From Thermaceae bacterium (GTDB taxonomy: Bacteria > Deinococcota > Deinococci > Deinococcales > Marinithermaceae), in the NCBI GenBank assembly GCA_026985615.1, contig JALSQD010000037.1, positions 1 to 43,250 on the forward strand: 43,250 bases of DNA, written 5' to 3'. The translations under genes were made by a program, and so were the position numbers. Every line of letters starts with the position of its first letter. The first letter of the stretch is position 1. The notes beneath the pieces were generated by a model. That model was not told the DNA's origin, searched no databases, and worked only from the letters and a program-made list of their open reading frames with translations. This document shows positions 14,310-22,039 of the stretch, one piece after another.

Positions 14310-15044
14310 GTGGGGTTCTGGGAGCTGCTGCCGCACCTGCTCGTGTTCGGCATGGGCGTGATCTTCTTCACGCTCGGGCGCAAGGCCGCGCGCGGCGAGC
14401 TGAAGCCCAACCACCTGGTAGGCCTGCGCACTGCCCGCACGCTCGCCAGCGAGGAGGCGTGGTACCGGATCCACGCCCACGCCGTGCCCTTCTGGATAGC
14501 GGCGGGGGCGGTGCTCGTGCTCGTCTCCATCGCGGTGTTGGCGGCCGCCGCCCTCGGGCGGCTGAGCCTGCGGACCTCGCAGCTGGCGCTCGCCCTCGAG
14601 CTCCTCACCGCCTTCGCCGCGGCCGTGGGGCCGCTGTGGGCCGACGCGGGCGCAAAGCCGGCAAGCGCGCCCGACCCCGAAACGGAGCGGCTCGAGCGCG
14701 GCACGCTGGCGGCGCTGCTGGGTTTTGTGGCCTTCCTCCTGCTCGTCTTCAACGTGGGCCTCGGCTACCTGCTCGCCACCGGCGCCATCGGCCCGAACGG
14801 CGCCGTGGGCGTGCGCGTGCCCGAGACCTTGGCGAGCCCCGAGGCCTGGTACCGCGTCAACCGCCCCACCGGCTGGGCCTTCTTGCTGAGCAGCCTGGTT
14901 GGCGCGCTCGCCTGCGTCTGGGGCGCGTTCGCCCTGCCCCGCGCCCGGCATCCGTGGCGGGTGCTGGCGATCGCGCTGGGGATTGTGCTGCTCTCGTTTG
15001 GGGCCCTGGGGGTTTACACCGCGACGCTGTTGAGCGCACCCTAG
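14310..15044 (+). CDS. SdpI/YfhL-like membrane protein with duplicated signature
   Basis: 244 aa with about six membrane helices. The SdpI-family loop occurs twice: VGLRT...TLASEEAWYRIH at about 37-55 and VGVRV...TLASPEAWYRVN at about 167-183. B. subtilis SdpI protects the cell from its own SdpC toxin and also signals; many bacterial relatives have no toxin partner and no known role. No toxin gene is seen beside it. The repeat is spaced about 130 residues apart, so the protein arose by tandem duplication of a three-helix unit. Start fixed by AAGGAGG five bases upstream. Confidence 0.68.
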   Translation: MGFWELLPHLLVFGMGVIFFTLGRKAARGELKPNHLVGLRTARTLASEEAWYRIHAHAVPFWIAAGAVLVLVSIAVLAAAALGRLSLRTSQLALALELLTAFAAAVGPLWADAGAKPASAPDPETERLERGTLAALLGFVAFLLLVFNVGLGYLLATGAIGPNGAVGVRVPETLASPEAWYRVNRPTGWAFLLSSLVGALACVWGAFALPRARHPWRVLAIALGIVLLSFGALGVYTATLLSAP

Positions 15045-15063
15045 CAGCCCAAACCTGTCAATC

Positions 15064-15080
15064 CGCTCACGCTATGAGCG
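15064..15080. promoter_or_regulatory. Palindrome copy 1 upstream of the AAA ATPase
   Basis: 17-bp inverted repeat CGCTCA-N5-TGAGCG, the first of two copies with start-to-start distance 22 bp, about two helical turns. Confidence 0.55.
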
Positions 15081-15085
15081 CAATT

Positions 15086-15102
15086 CGCTCACGTCGTGAG
15101 CG
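15086..15102. promoter_or_regulatory. Palindrome copy 2 upstream of the AAA ATPase
   Basis: 17-bp CGCTCACG-T-CGTGAGCG, perfect on both arms, occupying the -35 to spacer region of the promoter whose -10 is at 15109. It is followed by TTTT, so it might alternatively act as a small terminator for the SdpI-like gene. Confidence 0.6.
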
Positions 15103-15108
15103 TTTTAA

Positions 15109-15114
15109 TATACT
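15109..15114 (+). promoter_or_regulatory. -10 element (TATACT), leaderless promoter of the AAA ATPase
   Basis: TATACT, six bases, ATG at 15121. There is no recognisable -35; that position is the palindrome, which would suit a factor-dependent promoter. Confidence 0.6.
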
Positions 15115-15120
15115 ACAAAC

Positions 15121-16341
15121 ATGTATTCCCGTTACCTGACCCCCAGGTTGGGGCGCGCCCTGGAACGCAGCCCCGTCGTCTACCTCACCGGCGCCCGGCA
15201 GGCGGGAAAGACCACCCTGGCCCGGCAGCTGGCGGACGAGCGGGGCATGGCCTACTACACCCTCGACGACCCGGCGGTGCTGGAGGCGGCCAAGGGCGAC
15301 CCGGTGGGGTTCGTCTCCGGCCTAGGCGGGCCGGTGGTCATAGACGAGGTGCAGCGCGTGCCCGACCTGCTCCTGGCTGTCAAGATGGCGGTAGACGCAG
15401 ACCGCGCCCCCGGTCGGTTCTTACTAACCGGCTCGGTCGGCCTCCGGTCCCGCTCGCAGGCGGCCGCGGCGCTGGTGGGCCGGGCCGAGTTCCTCACCCT
15501 CCGCCCGCTGGCCCAGGCCGAGCTGGAGCGCAGCGGGCGTAACCTGGCAGCCGACCTCTTCGGTGACGCCAGCCGGCTCATGCAGCCGGGCGATAAGGGG
15601 GACTTTATTGCGCGCGCCTGCAAAGGCGGATACCCTCCGGTGCTGGACAAGAACGAAGACGACCGCCGCGCCTGGTTCGCCAGCTACGTGACCGCCCTCA
15701 TCGAGCGCGACCTGATGAGCCTTACGCGCATCGAGTACCCCGAAAGGGCGCTGGCGCTCCTGCGCGGTCTGGCGGCGGCCACGGCCACGCCGCAAAACGT
15801 TAGCCAGCTGGCCACCGAACTGGGGTTGCCTGCTCCTACCGCGCGCCGCTACGAGGAACTCTACGAGCGCTTGTTTTTGATCGAACGCCTGCCTGCCTGG
15901 GCGAGCAATCTAAAAAAGCAGCTCATCAAGCGGCCCAAGCTCGTTTTGAACGACACCGGTCTGGCGGCCTACCTGACAAAACTGGATTGCGACAGGGCAA
16001 GCGAGCAAGCCCAGCTACTGGGGCGGCTGACCGAAACCTTCGTAATCGAAGAGTTGGCCAAACAAGCCTCGTGGCTCGAACCCGAGCCGCGCCGGTACCA
16101 CTACCGCACCCGAGGTGGGGCCGAGGTGGACCTGGTGCTCGAGCACCCGGACGGCCGGGTAGTGGGCGTGGAGGTCAAGCTGGCCGGCAAACTGCCGCGC
16201 AGGGCGACGAGTGGCCTGAAAGCCCTGCGGGAAGACGTGGGCGAAAACTTCTATTTGGGCGTGGTCTTCTATTCTGGCGCGCAACCCCTGCCGCTCGGCG
16301 AGCGGCTACTGGCCCTGCCCTTCTCGGCGCTCTGGACGTGA
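15121..16341 (+). CDS. AAA-14/DUF4143 ATPase
   Basis: 406 aa. Walker A is G24-ARQAGK30-T-T, Walker B is VVIDEVQ with D75-E76, then LLTGS as sensor. The C-terminal DUF4143 region has EVDLVLEHPDGRVVGVEVKL near 337-356, which looks like the E/D-x(n)-E-V-K core of a PD-(D/E)xK nuclease fold. A winged-helix-like segment lies in between. This family is common and often laterally moved; no biochemical role is established, though DNA-linked functions are suspected. It stands alone with its own palindrome-flanked promoter. Nothing downstream on its strand depends on it. Confidence 0.82.
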   Translation: MYSRYLTPRLGRALERSPVVYLTGARQAGKTTLARQLADERGMAYYTLDDPAVLEAAKGDPVGFVSGLGGPVVIDEVQRVPDLLLAVKMAVDADRAPGRFLLTGSVGLRSRSQAAAALVGRAEFLTLRPLAQAELERSGRNLAADLFGDASRLMQPGDKGDFIARACKGGYPPVLDKNEDDRRAWFASYVTALIERDLMSLTRIEYPERALALLRGLAAATATPQNVSQLATELGLPAPTARRYEELYERLFLIERLPAWASNLKKQLIKRPKLVLNDTGLAAYLTKLDCDRASEQAQLLGRLTETFVIEELAKQASWLEPEPRRYHYRTRGGAEVDLVLEHPDGRVVGVEVKLAGKLPRRATSGLKALREDVGENFYLGVVFYSGAQPLPLGERLLALPFSALWT

Positions 16342-16348
16342 TCGCCCC

Positions 16349-17176
16349 TCACCCCAGCGCCACGTCCAGCACCATCATCAGCGCGAAGCCAATCATTACC
16401 CCAAAGGTGGCCACGTCGCCGTTGCCCGAGGACTGCGACTCGGGGATGATCTCCTCCACCACCACGAAGATCATCGCCCCCGCGGCGAAGGCTAGCGCGT
16501 AGGGCAAGAGCGGCTGCACCACCAGTACCGCGGTTGCGCCCAGCACCGCCCCCACGGGCTCGACCAGAGCGGAGAGCTGGCCGAAGAAGAAGCTGCGCTT
16601 CGGCGAGAGCCCCTCGCGCCGGAGCGGCATGCTCACCGCCGCCCCCTCCGGCAGGTTTTGCAGCCCGATGCCGATGGCCAGCGTGACCGCGCCTGCCAGC
16701 AGCGCCGCCGCCTGCTCGCCCCCGCCGAGCACGTGGGCAGCGCCGAAGGCCACGCCCACGGCCAGCCCCTCCGGCAGGTTGTGCAGGGTGATGGCAATGA
16801 TCAGCAGGGTGGTGCGGTGCCAGGTGGTGCTCACGCCCTCGGCCGCCTCGTCAGGCTCGAAGAGGTGAAGGTGGGGCAGGTACCGGTCCACCAGCCGCAA
16901 AAAGCCGCCACCCAGCAAGAAGCCCACCGCCGCGGGCAGCCAGCCGGGCTGTCCCCCGCTTTCGGCCAGATCGATGGCGGGTAGCAGCAGCGACCAGACG
17001 CTGGCGGCGATCATCACCCCGGCGGCGAAGCCGAGCATGGCGTCGAGCCAGGTCCGGGGCATCTCGCGCTTGAGGAAGACCGTGGCCGCCCCCAGCGCCG
17101 TCATGCCCCAGGTGAAGAGGCCGGCGAGGACGGCGAGCCAGGCGGGGTGGTAGGCGAGTAGGTGTTCCAGGTTCAC
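16349..17176 (-). CDS. ZIP-family divalent metal transporter
   Basis: 275 aa with eight predicted helices. The ZIP metal-binding helices TM4 and TM5 contain HNLPEGLAVG and LQNLPEGAAVS, and the loop after TM3 carries HLHLFEPDE. Near the C-terminus FVVVEEIIPES completes the pattern of the GufA/ZupT branch. It would import Zn2+, Mn2+ or Fe2+ into the cytoplasm. It starts one base after the mntH stop, so it is the third gene of a regulator-mntH-zip operon and is probably under the same Mn-responsive control. Family and direction are well supported; the preferred metal is inferred from the operon. Confidence 0.87.
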   Translation of the reverse strand: MNLEHLLAYHPAWLAVLAGLFTWGMTALGAATVFLKREMPRTWLDAMLGFAAGVMIAASVWSLLLPAIDLAESGGQPGWLPAAVGFLLGGGFLRLVDRYLPHLHLFEPDEAAEGVSTTWHRTTLLIIAITLHNLPEGLAVGVAFGAAHVLGGGEQAAALLAGAVTLAIGIGLQNLPEGAAVSMPLRREGLSPKRSFFFGQLSALVEPVGAVLGATAVLVVQPLLPYALAFAAGAMIFVVVEEIIPESQSSGNGDVATFGVMIGFALMMVLDVALG

Positions 17177-17177
17177 G

Positions 17178-18428
17178 TCAGACTCCCAGTACGGCGAAGG
17201 TGAGCAACAAGAGGTTCAGCGCCACGATCAGACCGGCCGCGGCCCAGGCCAGCCAGCGCAGCGGCGCGGGGTTTACCAGCTCGCCCATCAGCTCGGGGTT
17301 GGAGGTGAAGCTCACGAGCGGCACCACCGAGAAGGGCAGCTGCATCGAGAGGATCACCTGGCTGAGCACCAGCAGCGTGACCGGGCGCACCGAAAACCAG
17401 ACGGCCACGAGCGCCGGCGCCATGGTGAGCAGGCGCACCAGCAGGCGCAGCGCCGCGACGTTGCGCACCCGCACGTTCAAGAACCCCTCAAAGACCACCT
17501 GGCCGGCAAGGGTGCCGGTGGTGGAGCTGGAGATACCCGAGGCCAGCAGGGCGATGGCGAAGGTCAGGGCGGCGGCCTGGCCCAGGAGCGGCTTGAGGGT
17601 GAGGTAGGCCTGGTCGATCTCGGTGACGAGCAGGCCGTTCTTGTGGAAGACGGCGGCGGCCATGACCAGGATGGCGCCGTTGACCAGCCAGGCGGCGGAG
17701 AGCGCGGTAACGGTGTCCACCACGCTCCAGAAGTAGACGCGCCGCTTGCTTTCGGGGTTGCCCCTGGTGCGCGTCTTCACCTGGGCCGAGTGCAGGTAGA
17801 GGTTGTGGGGCATCACTGTCGCCCCCAGGATGCCCATGGCTAGGAAGAGCGCGGTGGCGCCCTCGAAGACGGTCGCGTTGGGCACGAAGGCGTTCCAGGC
17901 GGCCTCGGTGGGGTTGGGGTGGGCGAAGAAGAGCTCGAGCACGTAGGCCACCCCGATCGTGGCCACGAAGGCCAAGATCACCATCTCGACCCAGCGGAAG
18001 CCGAAGCGCTCGAGCCAGAGGATAAGCAGCACGTCGAAGACGGTGAGCACCACCGCCCAGGTGAGGGGGATGCCGAAGAGCAGGTTGAGCGCCAGCGCCA
18101 CCCCCATGAACTCGGCCAGGTCGGTGGCCATCATGGCCAGGAAGGCGGTGACGAAGAGGAAGCGGGCCACCGCTGGCGAGTAACGCGCCCGCATGGCCTG
18201 GGCTAGGTCCATGCCGCTGGCGATCCCCAGCTTAGCCGCGAGCACCTGCATAAGCACCGCGATGGCCGAGGAGAGGGTGACGATCCAGAGCAGCGCATAG
18301 CCGTAGCGGCTGCCGGCCTCGAGGCTGGTGGCCCAGTTGCCCGGGTCCATGTAGCCTACCGAGACCAGGAAGGCGGGGCCCAGGTAGTACCAGAAGGGGC
18401 GGCGCAGCGGCGCGGCGGCGGTCTTCAT
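17178..18428 (-). CDS. mntH: Nramp-family Mn2+/H+ symporter
   Basis: 416 aa from an ATG that overlaps the stop of the upstream regulator (ATGA). The two Nramp signature segments are clear: DPGNWAT in TM1 (metal ligands D and N) and MPHNLYLHSAQVKTR in TM6-TM7 region. About eleven helices. It imports Mn2+ (also Fe2+, Cd2+) with protons. A much longer in-frame extension to 18722 is antisense-like overlap with the DtxR gene and lacks any Nramp sequence, so the short form is chosen. Operon with the regulator upstream and a ZIP transporter downstream. Confidence 0.92.
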   Translation of the reverse strand: MKTAAAPLRRPFWYYLGPAFLVSVGYMDPGNWATSLEAGSRYGYALLWIVTLSSAIAVLMQVLAAKLGIASGMDLAQAMRARYSPAVARFLFVTAFLAMMATDLAEFMGVALALNLLFGIPLTWAVVLTVFDVLLILWLERFGFRWVEMVILAFVATIGVAYVLELFFAHPNPTEAAWNAFVPNATVFEGATALFLAMGILGATVMPHNLYLHSAQVKTRTRGNPESKRRVYFWSVVDTVTALSAAWLVNGAILVMAAAVFHKNGLLVTEIDQAYLTLKPLLGQAAALTFAIALLASGISSSTTGTLAGQVVFEGFLNVRVRNVAALRLLVRLLTMAPALVAVWFSVRPVTLLVLSQVILSMQLPFSVVPLVSFTSNPELMGELVNPAPLRWLAWAAAGLIVALNLLLLTFAVLGV

Positions 18429-19087
18429 GCGGGCTCCACCTCCAGCGAGCGGGCGAGCTCGAGCGGCAGCAGGTAGCGCCCCTCGCTCGCCTGCACCCGT
18501 GCGCCGGCGGGGGCGCGCTCGACGAGCGCGAAGGCGACCCCGGGCACCAGTCCCAGCCGCGCCAGCAGGGCCAGGGTGTCCTGGTCCTGGGCGCGCACTC
18601 GCAGGAGGCGGTAGCGCCCCGACGGGCAGTCGCTGAGGGCGCGGCCGCGGCTCACGGGGAACTCCAGGTCGGGCGCGGGGATGGGGTCGCCGTGGGGGTC
18701 GCGCTCGGGGTGGCCCAGCCATTCGGCGATGCGGGCCTCGAAGGCCTCGGAGATGTGGTGCTCGAGCCGCTCGGCCTCGGCGTGGACCTCGTCCCAGTCG
18801 TAGCCCAGCGCCTCGGCCAGGTAGGTCTCGATGAGGCGGTGGTGGCGCAGCACCTCGAGCGCCACCGCCCGCCCCGCTTCGGTGAGGGTGACGCCGCGGT
18901 AGGGGGCGTAGTCCACCAGCCCGAGCGAGGCCAGCTTCTTGAGCATGCCCGTGACCGAGGCCGGCCGCACGCCCATCCGCCCCGCGAGCGCCTGGGTGGT
19001 CACCGGCCCGCCCTCGGAGAGCAGCAGGACCTGCTTGAGGTAGTCCTCCTGGGCTTCGCTGAGGTGGGCGCGGTGAGAATTAGTCAT
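18425..19087 (-). CDS. mntR: DtxR/MntR-family manganese-dependent regulator
   Basis: 220 aa: N-terminal winged helix, dimer/metal domain, then a FeoA/SH3-like C-terminal domain (about 150-220). Metal ligands follow MntR rather than DtxR: E106-R-L-E109-H110 matches MntR E99-x-x-E102-H103 (DtxR has Cys at the first position), H83 matches H77 and D15 matches D8, but the E11 position is Lys18, an oddity. With manganese it should repress uptake genes. The start chosen is the ATG at 19087; an upstream in-frame start at 19138 would lie in the promoter and operator. Its stop overlaps mntH by ATGA. Confidence 0.88.
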   Translation of the reverse strand: MTNSHRAHLSEAQEDYLKQVLLLSEGGPVTTQALAGRMGVRPASVTGMLKKLASLGLVDYAPYRGVTLTEAGRAVALEVLRHHRLIETYLAEALGYDWDEVHAEAERLEHHISEAFEARIAEWLGHPERDPHGDPIPAPDLEFPVSRGRALSDCPSGRYRLLRVRAQDQDTLALLARLGLVPGVAFALVERAPAGARVQASEGRYLLPLELARSLEVEPA

Positions 19088-19109
19088 GCCTAAAAACCCC
19101 CTAGCTATT

Positions 19110-19138
19110 ACTTTAGCCTCGCCTAAAAAAGGGCGCAA
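19110..19138 (-). promoter_or_regulatory. Promoter of the mntR-mntH-zip operon (TTGCGC, 17 bp, TAAAGT)
   Basis: -35 TTGCGC (19138-19133), 17-bp spacer, -10 TAAAGT (19115-19110), then a short leader with AGGGGG nine bases before the ATG. Confidence 0.5.
19112..19127. promoter_or_regulatory. DtxR/MntR-type operator
   Basis: Inverted repeat TTTAG-CCTCGC-CTAAA overlapping the -10 and spacer of the operon promoter, a placement expected for Mn-dependent autorepression. A further CCTAAAAA half-site lies at 19089-19096. Confidence 0.6.
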
Positions 19139-19150
19139 CCCCGCGGGTGG

Positions 19151-19156
19151 TATCCT
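19151..19156 (+). promoter_or_regulatory. -10 element (TATCCT) of the prfA operon
   Basis: TATCCT with an AAGGG ribosome site at 19162-19166 before the ATG at 19174. Confidence 0.45.
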
Positions 19157-19173
19157 GGGTCAAGGGACCAGAG

Positions 19174-20250
19174 ATGCTGGATAAGCTCAAGAAGCTCGAA
19201 GAAGAATACAACGCGCTGGAGGCCGAGCTGGGCGATCCAGCGGTGCTGGCCGACGCGGCCCGGTTCCGCGAGGCCAGCCGCCGTTACGCCGAACTGGGCG
19301 AGGTTGTGCGCACCTTCCGCGAGTACCGCAAGGCGCAGGAGGACCTTGAGCAGGCCCGCGAGCTGGCTGGCGATCCGGAGCTGGGCGAGATGGCCCGGGA
19401 GGAGGCGGCCGAGCTCGAGGTGAAACTGACCGAGCTGGAAAAGGAGCTCGAGGTGCTGCTCCTGCCGCGCGACCCGGCCGACGCCAAGAACGCCATCGTC
19501 GAGATCCGTGCCGGCGCGGGCGGGCAGGAGGCGGCGCTGTTCGCCGGCGACCTCTTCGAGATGTACACCCGCTACGCCGAGCGGCTGGGCTACCAGGTGG
19601 AAATGCTGGAGAGCCACCCCACCGACCTGGGCGGCTTCTCCAAGGTGAGCTTCATGGTGAAGGGGCCCGGCGCCTACGGCGTGTTCAAGTACGAGTCGGG
19701 AGTGCACAGGGTGCAGCGCGTGCCCGCCACCGAGACCCAGGGCCGCATCCACACCTCCACCGCCACCGTGGCCGTGCTGCCCGAGGCCGAGGAGAGCGAC
19801 GTGGAGCTCGACATGAACGAGGTCCGCATCGACGTGATGCGCGCCTCCGGCCCCGGCGGCCAGGGGGTGAACACCACCGACAGCGCGGTGCGGGTGGTGC
19901 ACGAGCCCACCGGCATCATCATCACCATCCAGGACTCGCGCAGCCAGATCAAGAACCGCGAGAAGGCGCTCGCGATCTTGCGCAGCCGCCTGCTCGAGAT
20001 GAAGCGCGCCGAGGAGGAGGCGGCCCTGCGCGCCAATCGTTTGGCCCAGATCGGCACCGGCGAGCGCAGCGAGAAGATCCGCACCTACAACTTTCCGCAG
20101 TCGCGCGTGACCGACCACCGCATCCACTTCACCACCCACAACCTCGAGGGTGTGCTGGCCGGGGAGCTGGACGAACTGACCGAAGCCCTCAAGAAGGCCG
20201 ACCAGGAGAGGATGCTTGGAGAACTCAGCGGACAGGCCCAAAACGCTTAG
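19174..20250 (+). CDS. prfA: Peptide chain release factor 1
   Basis: 358 aa, the standard RF1 length. It has the peptidyl-tRNA hydrolysis motif GGQ in SGPGGQGVNTTDSAVR, and the codon-recognition tripeptide of RF1 type, P-A-T, in RVPATETQGR (RF2 would have S-P-F). It reads UAA and UAG and releases the finished peptide from the ribosome. The start MLDKLKKL is the usual RF1 N-terminus; a GTG start at 19147 adds nine unlikely residues. It begins a four-gene operon with nudix, glgA and a TPR gene; the Nudix start lies 35 bp inside its 3' end. Confidence 0.95.
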   Translation: MLDKLKKLEEEYNALEAELGDPAVLADAARFREASRRYAELGEVVRTFREYRKAQEDLEQARELAGDPELGEMAREEAAELEVKLTELEKELEVLLLPRDPADAKNAIVEIRAGAGGQEAALFAGDLFEMYTRYAERLGYQVEMLESHPTDLGGFSKVSFMVKGPGAYGVFKYESGVHRVQRVPATETQGRIHTSTATVAVLPEAEESDVELDMNEVRIDVMRASGPGGQGVNTTDSAVRVVHEPTGIIITIQDSRSQIKNREKALAILRSRLLEMKRAEEEAALRANRLAQIGTGERSEKIRTYNFPQSRVTDHRIHFTTHNLEGVLAGELDELTEALKKADQERMLGELSGQAQNA

Positions 20251-20716
20251 GCGCGAGCTGCTCGTGGCCGCGGCGATCCTTCAGGACGCCCGCGGGCGGG
20301 TGCTGCTGGTGGCCAACGACTGGGGGCGGCGCGGGCGGGTGCGCTACACCCTTCCGGGCGGCATGGTCGAGCCGGGCGAGACGATCCCCGACGCGCTCGT
20401 GCGCGAGGTGCGCGAGGAGACCGGCCTCTCGGTGCGCAGCGTGGACCGGCTCGCCTACGTGGCCCAGGTGGAGGACCGGCGCAAGCGCGAGCGCACCATC
20501 GCCATCGCCTTTACCGCCAGCTGGGAGGGCCTGCTCAACCCCCACGACCCCGACGGCCACATCGTCGAGGCGCGCTTCTTCGACGCCGACGAGGTGGCCG
20601 AGCGCCTGGGCACGCACCTGCCCCTGGCCGAGCCGCTGCTCTACTACCTCGAGACCCACGAGGTGGGGCGTTTCTACGCCTACACCAGCTGGAGCACCCC
20701 GGGTCAGCCCATCTGA
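20216..20716 (+). CDS. Nudix hydrolase
   Basis: 166 aa. Complete Nudix box G-x5-E-x7-REVREETGL, beginning GGMVEPGE near 48-55. These enzymes split nucleoside diphosphates linked to another group (NDP-sugars, damaged dNTPs, ADP-ribose and similar). The TTG start at 20216 is supported by AGGAGAG at 20203-20209 inside prfA, six bases upstream. The next gene, glgA, starts 3 bases after this stop, and an ADP-glucose or NDP-sugar substrate is therefore tempting, but nothing in the sequence proves it. The C-terminal residues YAYTSWSTPGQP are outside the fold core. Confidence 0.85.
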   Translation: MENSADRPKTLRRELLVAAAILQDARGRVLLVANDWGRRGRVRYTLPGGMVEPGETIPDALVREVREETGLSVRSVDRLAYVAQVEDRRKRERTIAIAFTASWEGLLNPHDPDGHIVEARFFDADEVAERLGTHLPLAEPLLYYLETHEVGRFYAYTSWSTPGQPI

Positions 20717-20719
20717 GCC

Positions 20720-22039
20720 ATGCACGTCGTTCACCTCGCCGCCGAGGCCCTGCCCTACGTCAAGGTAGGCGGGCTCGCCGACGTGCTGGCAAGCCTCCCG
20801 CGGGCGCTCGCGGCCGAGGGGGTGCGCGCCACCGTGGTCCTGCCGCGCTACCGTGCGATCGCGCGGACGCTCGAGCCCCTGGGCGAGCTGCGCTACCGCT
20901 TCGCCGGCGCGGAGCGGACCGCGCGCGTCTGGGGCGACGCGGCGGGCGGGGTCCAGTACCGCTTCCTCGAGGTGGACCCGGACTGGGACGCGCCGTACGC
21001 GCCCCCGGAGGCCGAGCGCTACCTGCGCTTCAACCTCGCCGCCGTCGCCTGGCTGGAAGGGCAGGCGCACGATCTCGTCCACGCCCACGACTGGCACGCT
21101 GCCTACGCGGTGCGGCGGGCGGCGCGGCCCGCCGTCTTCACCATCCACAACCTGGCCTTCCAGGGGGTGCTGGAGCCCCAGGCCTTCGCGCGCCTGACCG
21201 GCGAGGCGCCTGACGCCGAGCTGCTCAAGGACGGCCACGTCAACCTGATGAAGGGGGCGATCCTGGCCGCGCGCTGGGTGACCACGGTGAGCCCGCGTTA
21301 CGCCCGGGAGATCCAGACCCCGGAGTTCGGGATGGGGCTCGAGGAGGTGCTCCGGAGCGTGGCCCCGCGGTTGCGCGGTATCCTCAACGGCCTCGACGTG
21401 GACGCCTGGAATCCGGCCACCGACCCCCACCTGCCCCAGCGCTACGACGCGGACCACCTGGAGCGCAAGCGGCGCAACCGCGTCGCCCTGCTGGCGGCGC
21501 TGTGGCTCGACCCGGGGCTGCCGGCCGTGGGCGCGGTGACCCGGCTCACCTGGCAGAAGGGGTTCGACCTGGTGCTCGAGGTCCTGCCTCGGATCCTCGA
21601 CCTGGGGGTCAATTTCGTGCTGCTGGGCACGGGCGAGGCCGAGCTCGAGCGCGGCTTCGCCGAGATGGCGCGGCGCTACCCCCGGCGGGTGGCCTTTCAC
21701 GCCGCCTTCGACGAGGCCCGCGCCCACCGCATCTACGGCGGCGCCGACTACTTCCTCATGCCCTCGCGCTACGAGCCCTGCGGGCTGGCGCAGATGATCG
21801 CGATGCGCTACGGCACGCCCCCCATCGCCCGCGCCACCGGCGGGCTGGCCGACACCGTCGAGGACGGCGTGACAGGGGTGCTCTTCGAGGAGGCGAGCGG
21901 CGAAGGTGTGCTCGCGGGGGTGCGGCGGATGCTTGAGTTCGAGGCCGAGCCCCTGGCGCGCGCGGGCATGACGCGCGACTTCTCCTGGGGGCCCCGCGCC
22001 CGCGAGTATGTCAGGCTATACGAGGAGGCCTTGCGTTGA
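20720..22039 (+). CDS. glgA: Glycogen synthase (ADP-glucose)
   Basis: 439 aa, somewhat shorter than E. coli GlgA (477) and typical for Thermus relatives. GT5 family: the sugar-donor motif K15-x-G-G-L-A-D-V is at the N-terminus, HDWHA at about 119-123 and PSRYEPCGLAQM in the C-terminal Rossmann domain. It extends alpha-1,4-glucan chains from ADP-glucose. It follows the Nudix gene by 3 bases and its TGA overlaps the TTG start of the TPR gene. No glgB/C gene is in the window. Confidence 0.93.
   Translation: MHVVHLAAEALPYVKVGGLADVLASLPRALAAEGVRATVVLPRYRAIARTLEPLGELRYRFAGAERTARVWGDAAGGVQYRFLEVDPDWDAPYAPPEAERYLRFNLAAVAWLEGQAHDLVHAHDWHAAYAVRRAARPAVFTIHNLAFQGVLEPQAFARLTGEAPDAELLKDGHVNLMKGAILAARWVTTVSPRYAREIQTPEFGMGLEEVLRSVAPRLRGILNGLDVDAWNPATDPHLPQRYDADHLERKRRNRVALLAALWLDPGLPAVGAVTRLTWQKGFDLVLEVLPRILDLGVNFVLLGTGEAELERGFAEMARRYPRRVAFHAAFDEARAHRIYGGADYFLMPSRYEPCGLAQMIAMRYGTPPIARATGGLADTVEDGVTGVLFEEASGEGVLAGVRRMLEFEAEPLARAGMTRDFSWGPRAREYVRLYEEALR

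Noticed and set aside
15061..15110. CRISPR or short-repeat array from the CGCTCAC repeats
   Set aside because: Only two copies with a 5-bp gap and inner symmetry; a CRISPR needs many copies and 30-bp spacers.
17178..18722. Extended 514-aa form of MntH
   Set aside because: The extra N-terminal part is an antisense-like frame across mntR; the ATG at 18428 gives the standard Nramp N-terminus.
20225..21727. 500-aa minus-strand open frame opposite nudix and glgA
   Set aside because: No recognisable motif; plus-strand genes are conserved.
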